Shown one piece after another: positions 33,920-39,791 of a stretch of 39,791 bases of DNA; position 1 is the stretch's first letter, and the number at the start of each line of letters is the position of its first letter. Below the pieces are notes generated by a model. That model did no database searches. It worked only from the letters and a program-made list of their open reading frames with translations, and was not told the origin of the DNA. The stretch is from Lachnospiraceae bacterium (lineage in GTDB: Bacteria > Bacillota > Clostridia > Lachnospirales > Lachnospiraceae), in assembly GCA_017438775.1 (NCBI GenBank), contig JAFRUR010000058.1:1-39791 (forward strand). The letters are read 5' to 3'. Made by a program: the position numbers and the translations under genes.

Positions 33920-34867
33920 TTACTCTCCTCTCGTTTCCCTCAGCCGCTGCGAAATGGCCGTGAGCTTCCTGAGCCTGTGATTGACCCCGCTCTTTCCGAC
34001 GGGAGGGGACAGCGCTTCCCCAAGCTCAGCAAGCGTCGCGTCCGGCATTTCGAGCCTCAGCCTTGCGATCTCCCTCAGGCTGTCCGGCAGGCCCGCAAGG
34101 CCGCCGTGCCTTAAAAGATATCTGACATCCTCACATTGCTGCGCGCCGGTATCGGCCGCTTTTCGGATGTTGGCCGCCTCAAAATTGACGCGGCGGTTGA
34201 TGTCCCCGCGGATCTCCTTGATGACGCGGACGTTCTCCATCTCGAGCAGGGCGCGGTGCGCTCCCAGAAGGCTGAGCACCGCAGAGACGTCCTCTCCGTC
34301 CTTCACGTAGACCGCGTGTTTTCCCGCGCGGTGCGAGACCCTGGCTCCCAGGGAAAAGCCGCGCAGAATACCGCAGATCCGCTCCGCAAGCTCCGGGCTG
34401 CCGCAGGCGATCTCCAGATGGTAGGAGCTCTCCGGCGCGCTGACCGTTCCCGCCGCGAGAAAGGCGCCGCGCAGAAAGGCTTTCTGCTGCTGCGGACTCG
34501 CGACAAGCTGCGGCGGCGGGTAGCTTCCGCAGAGGGAGATATCCCCCTCCGGGAGAAGGAGCCCCCGGCGCACTGCCTCCGCCTCGGGACCCGCAAGGGT
34601 CACGCGCAGGCCGCGCCTCCGGGACGCCGTCACGCGTTCCCGCACCGCGGATTCATCATCGATTCTAAATTCTTTTTTCAGCAAAGTAAAGTACTTTCCC
34701 GCCGCCGGTTCATTTTCGGTAAAAACAACGATAACCGGCGTGTTTTCCTCAGAAAACTTGACAGTTCCGCACATACAAAGAAGGCCCGCCAGCTCCGCCG
34801 CGCGGCCTCCTTTTCCGCCGGAGACCTGCTCTGCGATCTCCGTCTTGACCTGCTGAGAAAACGACAT
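33920..34867 (-). CDS. whiA: DNA-binding protein WhiA
   Basis: A Gram-positive regulator linked to cell division and chromosome segregation; it has a homing-endonuclease-like fold without nuclease activity. The 315 residues begin SFSQQVKTEIAEQ, followed by the LAGLIDADG-like domain (about 20-210, with FLRGAFLAAGTVS and YHLEI). The C-terminal helix-turn-helix (about 225-310) has RRVNFEAANIRKA and the SGVNHRLRKL end. Length matches the family. The ATG at 34867 lies 5 bp after murB, with GAGG overlapping the murB stop. The genes rapZ and yvcK, which usually stand directly before whiA, are not here. Confidence 0.95.
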   Translation of the reverse strand: MSFSQQVKTEIAEQVSGGKGGRAAELAGLLCMCGTVKFSEENTPVIVVFTENEPAAGKYFTLLKKEFRIDDESAVRERVTASRRRGLRVTLAGPEAEAVRRGLLLPEGDISLCGSYPPPQLVASPQQQKAFLRGAFLAAGTVSAPESSYHLEIACGSPELAERICGILRGFSLGARVSHRAGKHAVYVKDGEDVSAVLSLLGAHRALLEMENVRVIKEIRGDINRRVNFEAANIRKAADTGAQQCEDVRYLLRHGGLAGLPDSLREIARLRLEMPDATLAELGEALSPPVGKSGVNHRLRKLTAISQRLRETRGE

Positions 34868-34872
34868 GGACC

Positions 34873-35778
34873 TCACGCTCCCAGGAAGCGGATCTCCCGC
34901 TCCAGATGGATGCCGGAGGAGGCGTAGACCTTCTCCTGCACCAGTTCGCACAGCGCCAGAACGTCCGCCGCCGTGGCGCCGCCGTCGTTGATGACAAAGC
35001 CCGCGTGCTTCTCCGAGACGCAGGCGCCGCCCACGCGCGCGCCCTTGAGCCCCGCGGCCTCGATCAGCTGTCCCGCGTAATGCCCGGCCGGGCGCTTGAA
35101 CGTGCTGCCCGCACTGGGGTATTCGAGAGGCTGCTTGTCGCGCCGGCGCGCGGCCAGATCGTCCATTTCCGCGAAGATCGCCGCCTCGTCCCCCTCGCGG
35201 AGCTTCAGGGTGACCGAAAGCGCGACCGCTCCGCTGTCCATCAGGCTGCTGCGGCGGTATCCGAGGGCAAGTTCCGGGGCCTCCGCGTCGCGCACGGTCC
35301 CGTCCGGGAACAGGAGTCTGGCCCCGGTGACCACCTGGACGAGTTCCCCGCCGTAGGCGCCGGCGTTCATGTAGAGCCCGCCGCCCAGGGTCCCGGGGAT
35401 CCCGGCCGCGAAGGCCAGGCCGGCCAGGCCCTTCTGGGCCGCCATGCGTGCGAGGCGCGAGAGAAGGATGCCGGTCTGCGCCGTCACCGTCTCGCCCTCA
35501 AAGGCAATGTCGGAAAACGCGTTTCCGAGGCAGAGCACCACGCCGGGCACGCCGGCGTCGCTCACCAGAAGGTTGCTCCCGTTGCCGATGACGTGGCACG
35601 GGACCTCCTCTTCGCGGCACAGGGCGAGGACGCGCACCACCGCCTCCTCGGAGCCGGCCTCCACGAACCACTCGGCCGGTCCGCCGATGCGGAAGCTCGT
35701 GTGCAGGCTCATGGGCTCCGCGCTCTTTACGCGGGATGCGCCCGCCGCGCTCCGCAGTCTGTCTTCAAATCCGCTCAT
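34873..35778 (-). CDS. murB: UDP-N-acetylmuramate dehydrogenase
   Basis: Reduces UDP-GlcNAc-enolpyruvate to UDP-MurNAc with NADPH and FAD, the second committed step of peptidoglycan synthesis. The 301 residues show the FAD-binding patterns TSFRIGGPAEW (27-37), VIGNGSNLLV, and AGIPGTLGGGLYMNAGAYGGE. The substrate-binding part has YRRSSL and the catalytic serine in PSAGSTFKRP, and it ends with HAGFVIN. Length is that of the short Gram-positive type. The ATG at 35778 overlaps the hprK stop (ATGA); the frame is open 76 more codons upstream inside hprK, but these do not match the family. It is co-translated with hprK. Confidence 0.96.
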   Translation of the reverse strand: MSGFEDRLRSAAGASRVKSAEPMSLHTSFRIGGPAEWFVEAGSEEAVVRVLALCREEEVPCHVIGNGSNLLVSDAGVPGVVLCLGNAFSDIAFEGETVTAQTGILLSRLARMAAQKGLAGLAFAAGIPGTLGGGLYMNAGAYGGELVQVVTGARLLFPDGTVRDAEAPELALGYRRSSLMDSGAVALSVTLKLREGDEAAIFAEMDDLAARRRDKQPLEYPSAGSTFKRPAGHYAGQLIEAAGLKGARVGGACVSEKHAGFVINDGGATAADVLALCELVQEKVYASSGIHLEREIRFLGA

Positions 35779-36719
35779 GCCTTCGTTCCGCCCTCGCTGA
35801 GATTCTTCTGCACGCGGTTGTAAAGTTCCTGCGCCGCGTTGTAGCCCATCCGCCTCTGGCGGAAGTTGGCCGCCGCGCTCTCCACGATGATGGCCAGGTT
35901 CCGGCCCGGCCGGATGGGGATGCGGTAGCAGGTCACGCTGTTGCCCAGGATCTCCGTGTACTGCTCGTTGATGCCGAGGCGGTCGTATTCCTTGCCGCGC
36001 TCCCACTCCTCGAACTCGATCACCATGTCGATGCCCTGGGTGTCCTTCACGCTGGCCACGCCGAACAGGGTCTTCACGTCGACGATGCCGATGCCGCGCA
36101 GCTCGATAAAGTACTGCGTCACGCTGGGGCTCGTGCCAACCAGGGTATCGTTGCTGACTTTGTGGATCTCCACCGCGTCGTCGCTGACGAGGCGGTGTCC
36201 GCGCTTGATCAGTTCCAGGGCGGCCTCGCTCTTGCCGATGCCGCTCTCTCCGGTGATCAGGACGCCCACGCCGTAGACGTCCACCAGGACACCGTGGATG
36301 CGGATGGACGGGGCCAGTTCCACATTCAGCCAGCGGATGATCTCCGCCGTGAACTCCGACGTCGGCTTGTCGCAGATGAGAACGGGCACGCCGGCCTTTT
36401 CCGCCTCCTCCAGGATGGCGACGTCCGGATGCAGGTCGCGGCAGAAGATCAGGCAGGGGATGTCCGTCTCAAAGAGGCGGCGGAAGGCCTCGCGCTTCTG
36501 CGCGTCGTCCAGCTTGTGCACGAAAAAGTCGTGCTCCGCCAGACCCACGATCTGGATCCTGCGGTGATCAAAATGCCCGTAAAAGCCCGTGAGCTGCAGG
36601 GCCGGCCGGTTGATATCCGGCACAGTGACCTCGCGCTCCCTGGCAAGTCCCATCGCCGTGAGGACCTTGAGGCCGAACTTGTCGACGACGTCCTGCACGG
36701 TCACTTTTGCGGTTTCCAT
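35775..36719 (-). CDS. hprK: HPr kinase/phosphorylase
   Basis: Phosphorylates HPr and Crh on the regulatory serine when fructose-1,6-bisphosphate is high and removes the phosphate when inorganic phosphate is high, setting CcpA-dependent catabolite control. The 314 residues have an N-terminal domain (1-130). The C-terminal kinase domain has His142, Walker A GESGIGKS at 157-164, LVSDDAVE, and the family signature FIELRGIGIVDV. Length is typical. The ATG at 36719 has GGAAGAG upstream, inside the end of uvrC. Both of its substrates are in this window: HPr at the left end and the Crh-like protein downstream. Confidence 0.97.
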   Translation of the reverse strand: METAKVTVQDVVDKFGLKVLTAMGLAREREVTVPDINRPALQLTGFYGHFDHRRIQIVGLAEHDFFVHKLDDAQKREAFRRLFETDIPCLIFCRDLHPDVAILEEAEKAGVPVLICDKPTSEFTAEIIRWLNVELAPSIRIHGVLVDVYGVGVLITGESGIGKSEAALELIKRGHRLVSDDAVEIHKVSNDTLVGTSPSVTQYFIELRGIGIVDVKTLFGVASVKDTQGIDMVIEFEEWERGKEYDRLGINEQYTEILGNSVTCYRIPIRPGRNLAIIVESAAANFRQRRMGYNAAQELYNRVQKNLSEGGTKA

Positions 36720-36720
36720 C

Positions 36721-38601
36721 TTACTCTTCCTCTTCCTGTTCTTCGGGTGCGGACCCGCCTTTGGCGAAGAACTCCGCCACCTTCTTTGCGGCGCGCCGGT
36801 CCATGCCGGGCACGGCCGCCAGTTCCTCCTCGGACGCGCTCCGGATCTCCTCCGGAGAGGCAAAGGCGCGCATCAGCGCCCTGCGCCGCACCGGCCCCAC
36901 GCCGGGGATATCGTCCAGTACCGAGTGCACCTGTTCTTTCCCGCGCACGCCGCGGTGATACGTGATCGCAAAGCGGTGCACCTCGTCCTGCATGCGGGTG
37001 ATCAGCCGGAAGGCCTCCCCGTGGGTGTCGATGGGGATCTCCTCATTCTGAAAAACCAGGCCGCGGGTGCGGTGCCTGTCGTCCTTGACCATGCCGCAGA
37101 CCGGGATCGAGAGGCCCAGGCGCCCGATCACGGCCTCGGCCACGCCCACCTGCCCCTTGCCGCCGTCCATCATGATGAGGTCGGGCAGGGACGAGAAGGC
37201 GTGCGTCGCGCGCACCTGCTTCTGCTCCTCCACACCGTGGGTCAGGCGCCTTGTGAGCACCTCCTCCAGGGAGGCGTAATCGTCCGGGCCCTGCACGGTG
37301 CGAATGCGGAACTTGCGGTAATCACTCTTCTTGGGACGGCCGTCCTCGTAGGCCACCATGGCCCCGACCGAGGCAAAGCCGCTCACGTTGGAGATATCGT
37401 ACGCCTCCATGCGGCGTGCATAGGGAAGGCCGATCAGGTCGCACAGCTCCTGCACGGCTCCCTGGGTCCGCTCGCGCTCGCGGCGGTCCTTCTCCAGGTC
37501 CTTGTCCAGGGCGTTCTTCGCGTTCTGTTCCGCGAGGGAGACCAGTTTGGCCTTCTCTCCCTTCTGCGGCAGGACGAAGCTCACGCGGTGGCCGCTGCGC
37601 TCCGTCAGGATGGCGGCCAGGGCGTCCATGTCCTCCGCCTCGAACGGGAGGAGGATCTGGCCCGGGATGAAGGGCGTCCCGGCGTAGAACTGCTGCAGGA
37701 ACACGGTCAGGACCTGTTCCGGGGTGTCGCCCTCCGCCACGGAGAGCTGCACGTGGTCGCGGCCGACCATGCGTCCGCCGCGGATGAAGAAGATCTCCGC
37801 CACCGCGTCGGCGTCCTTGACGGCCAGGGCGATGACGTCGCGGTCCTCGGTGCCGCCCGCGTCGGTGATCTTCTGCTTTTCGGCCACCTTCAGCACGCTG
37901 AAATACAGTTCGCGGATCTGGACGGCCGTCTCAAAATCGAGTTTTTCCGCGGCCTCCTCCATCTCTCCCTTGAGCCGCGCGAGGACCTTTTCGTAGTGCC
38001 CGGAGAGGAACTCCAGGACCTCCTTCACGTGCGCCGCGTACTCCTCCTGCGAGATATAGCCCTGGCAGGGGGCGTCGCACTGATGGATGTGATAGTTCAG
38101 ACAGGCCCGCTCCAGCCCGATGTCGCGCGGGAGATTGCGCTGGCAGGTGCGGATCCTGTAGAGCTTGCGGATCAGGCCGATGACGTCGCGCACCGCTCCG
38201 GCGCTCGTGTAGGGGCCGAAGTAGCGTGACTTGTCCTTCTTCAGGCGCCGGGTCAGGAACACGCGGGGAAAGGCCTCGCCGACGGTGACCTTGACGTAGG
38301 GGTACGTCTTGTCATCCATCAGCATGGTGTTGTAGTGCGGCCGGTTCTCCTTGATCAGGTTGCACTCGAGCACCAGGGCCTCGGCCTCGGAATCCGTGAG
38401 GATGTACTCGAACCACCGGATGTGCGAGACCATCTTGAGAATCTTCCCGCTCTTGCCGCGGCCGCTCTGAAAGTACTGGCGCACGCGGTTGCGCAGGTTG
38501 ATGGCCTTGCCGACGTAGATGATCTCGTCGTCCTCCCCATGCATCAGGTAGACGCCCGGGTGCGCCGGAAGTTTTTTCAGTTCTTCCTGAAGATCAAACA
38601 C
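36721..38601 (-). CDS. uvrC: UvrABC excinuclease subunit C
   Basis: Cuts on both sides of a lesion in nucleotide excision repair with UvrA and UvrB. The 626 residues have an N-terminal GIY-YIG nuclease domain (PGVYLM at 15-20, YVGKA at 29-33) and a UVR domain near 205-240 (AAEKLDFETAVQIREL). The RNase H-like endonuclease domain (about 370-540) has EAYDISN and MMDGGKGQV, and two helix-hairpin-helix motifs close the protein (IPGVGPVRRRALM, VPGMDRRAAKKV). The start is GTG at 38601 with GAGGCGAG upstream, overlapping the ftsH stop by 8 bp. hprK starts directly after its stop. The uvrC-hprK-murB order is common in Clostridia. Confidence 0.97.
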   Translation of the reverse strand: MFDLQEELKKLPAHPGVYLMHGEDDEIIYVGKAINLRNRVRQYFQSGRGKSGKILKMVSHIRWFEYILTDSEAEALVLECNLIKENRPHYNTMLMDDKTYPYVKVTVGEAFPRVFLTRRLKKDKSRYFGPYTSAGAVRDVIGLIRKLYRIRTCQRNLPRDIGLERACLNYHIHQCDAPCQGYISQEEYAAHVKEVLEFLSGHYEKVLARLKGEMEEAAEKLDFETAVQIRELYFSVLKVAEKQKITDAGGTEDRDVIALAVKDADAVAEIFFIRGGRMVGRDHVQLSVAEGDTPEQVLTVFLQQFYAGTPFIPGQILLPFEAEDMDALAAILTERSGHRVSFVLPQKGEKAKLVSLAEQNAKNALDKDLEKDRRERERTQGAVQELCDLIGLPYARRMEAYDISNVSGFASVGAMVAYEDGRPKKSDYRKFRIRTVQGPDDYASLEEVLTRRLTHGVEEQKQVRATHAFSSLPDLIMMDGGKGQVGVAEAVIGRLGLSIPVCGMVKDDRHRTRGLVFQNEEIPIDTHGEAFRLITRMQDEVHRFAITYHRGVRGKEQVHSVLDDIPGVGPVRRRALMRAFASPEEIRSASEEELAAVPGMDRRAAKKVAEFFAKGGSAPEEQEEEE

Positions 38602-39791
38602 GGCTCGCCTCGTCGGTTTCCGCAGAGGCAGGCTCCGCAGTCTCCTCTGCGGCGGCCCCGGACACGGCTTCTTCCGTCTGTGCCGCTGCAGCGGCGGCAG
38701 CCTCTCCGGCCGGCTCCGCGGCGGCCTGCGCGGTCACGGCTTCGGCCGCGTCATCGGCGGCCTCCGCAGGTTCCTCATCCTCCGCGTAGAGCGCGTCCTC
38801 CGCCTCCAGCTCGGCCGCGGGAGCGAACTTCACCTCGATGGCCTCCGCGGCGCGCAGACGGCGCTCCTCCAGAGCCTGGTTCAGAAGCTCCATGAACTCC
38901 TTGCCGGTGATGGTCTCCTTCTCGATCAGGAAGGCGGCGATCTTATCCATGATGTCGCGGTTGTCGCGCAGCATCGCCTTGGCCTGCTCGTAGGCGGCCT
39001 TCAGCATGCGCTTGACTTCCTCGTCCACGCCCTCGGCCGTGCCGTCCGCACAGTTCATCACGGTGCGGCCCGACAGGTACGCGTCCTCCACGGTCTCCAG
39101 GTTCATCAGGCCGAAGGCCTCGCTCATGCCGTACTGGGTGACCATGGCGCGGGCCAGCTTCGTGGCCTGCTCGATATCGTTGGAGGCCCCCGTCGTGATG
39201 GAGCCGAAGACCAGCTCCTCCGCCGCGCGGCCGCCGAACAGCGACACCAGGCGGTCCTCCAGTTCCTTCTTGGTGTTCAGGTATTTTTCTTCCTCCGGCA
39301 CCTGCATGACGTACCCGAGGGCGCCCATGGTGCGCGGCACGATGGTGATCTTCTGCACCGGCTCCGCGTTCTTCTGCATGGCGGAGATCAGGGCGTGGCC
39401 CACCTCGTGATAGGACACGATGCGGCGCTCCTCCGCGTTCATGACGCGGTCCTTCTTCTCCTTGCCGACCAGGACCACTTCCACGGCCTCGAACAGATCC
39501 TTCTGGCTGACGGCCTGGCGCCCGTGCTTGACCGCGGCGATGGCCGCCTCGTTGATCATGTTGGCCAGGTCGGAACCGACGGCGCCGCTGGTCGCGAGGG
39601 CGATGTTCTCAAGGTCCACCGTCTCGTCCATGCGCACGTCCTTCGCGTGCACCTTGAGGATCTCCACGCGGCCCTTCAGGTCCGGGCGCTCCACGATGAT
39701 GCGGCGGTCCAGACGGCCCGGACGGAGCAGGGCCTTGTCCAGGGTGTCGGGGCGGTTGGTGGCGGCCAGGATGAAGACGCCCTTCGAGGAA
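38594..39791 (-). CDS. ftsH: ATP-dependent zinc metalloprotease FtsH (partial, 5' end outside window)
   Basis: Membrane-bound AAA+ protease that degrades misassembled membrane and regulatory proteins. The visible 398 codons begin in the AAA+ domain at VFILAATNRPD and contain the SRH with LLRPGRLDRR. The zinc-protease site HEVGH (usually HEAGH; the E-x-x-H ligands are kept) and FGGRAAEELVFG follow. The N-terminal membrane helices and Walker A and B lie outside the window. The C-terminus has an unusual tail of about 70 residues made mainly of Ala and Glu, likely disordered. It overlaps uvrC by 8 bp. An ftsH-uvrC junction is less common than the rest of this operon. Confidence 0.96.
   Translation of the reverse strand, partial: SSKGVFILAATNRPDTLDKALLRPGRLDRRIIVERPDLKGRVEILKVHAKDVRMDETVDLENIALATSGAVGSDLANMINEAAIAAVKHGRQAVSQKDLFEAVEVVLVGKEKKDRVMNAEERRIVSYHEVGHALISAMQKNAEPVQKITIVPRTMGALGYVMQVPEEEKYLNTKKELEDRLVSLFGGRAAEELVFGSITTGASNDIEQATKLARAMVTQYGMSEAFGLMNLETVEDAYLSGRTVMNCADGTAEGVDEEVKRMLKAAYEQAKAMLRDNRDIMDKIAAFLIEKETITGKEFMELLNQALEERRLRAAEAIEVKFAPAAELEAEDALYAEDEEPAEAADDAAEAVTAQAAAEPAGEAAAAAAAQTEEAVSGAAAEETAEPASAETDEASRV

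Noticed and set aside
36589..38229. Plus-strand frame of about 550 codons antisense to uvrC and the start of hprK
   Set aside because: Shadow frame with no plausible protein signature.

Overview
The window looks like chromosomal core DNA from a GC-rich member of the Clostridia, most likely Lachnospiraceae. The evidence is HprK with a Crh-like HPr, WhiA, a DeoR-regulated fruR-fruK-fruA operon, a HemZ-hisS-aspS cluster, a sporadic TTG or GTG start and strong GGAGG ribosome binding sites. Nearly everything is on the minus strand. Plus-strand genes are only a pyridoxal-phosphate block (16567-18173) and an AraC-type regulator (27445-28644). Both ends cut genes: HPr at the left and FtsH at the right. 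There is no phage, insertion sequence, CRISPR array or integrase.

Layout by coordinate. 1-4060: fructose operon fruR-fruK-fruA-HPr with a promoter and three spaced operator-like repeats. 4185-4680: tRNA operon Gly(TCC)-His(GTG)-Gln(TTG)-Lys(TTT) with a consensus promoter and terminator. 4725-14511: housekeeping genes (phosphodiesterase, RdgB, a THUMP methyltransferase, a DUF1700-type membrane protein, a sugar nucleotidyltransferase, a 71-residue unknown, AspRS, HisRS, HemZ, a metallo-hydrolase). 14666-18230: MocR/PdxR-like regulator divergent from a pyridoxamine/pyridoxal kinase and the PLP homeostasis protein YggS. 18247-20546: Rel (p)ppGpp synthetase/hydrolase. 20553-28644: a sugar-use locus with a GPH symporter, a domain-permuted GH3 beta-glucosidase, a GH78 alpha-L-rhamnosidase and a divergent AraC regulator. 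28719-33302: PfkA and DnaE. 33350-33516: a long imperfect palindrome in the only gene-free stretch above 300 bp. 33652-39791: ftsH-uvrC-hprK-murB-whiA-crh-like operon.

How the genes fit together. The regulatory theme is carbon control. HPr with both His15 and Ser46 is at one end of the window. HPr kinase/phosphorylase and a Crh-like HPr that lacks His15 but keeps the regulatory serine are at the other. Fructose-1-phosphate kinase and 6-phosphofructokinase, which set the metabolite levels HprK senses, are also present. The glycoside locus is predicted to import rhamnose- and glucose-containing glycosides and split them in the cytoplasm.

I see no clearly new multi-gene defence or biosynthetic system. 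The least explained items are the 167-bp palindrome at 33350-33516, the 61-bp tandem duplication between pdxK and yggS, the inverted repeat built into the promoter upstream of the metallo-hydrolase/hemZ pair, and the 71-residue protein next to aspS. All functions are read from sequence motifs; no database search was run.
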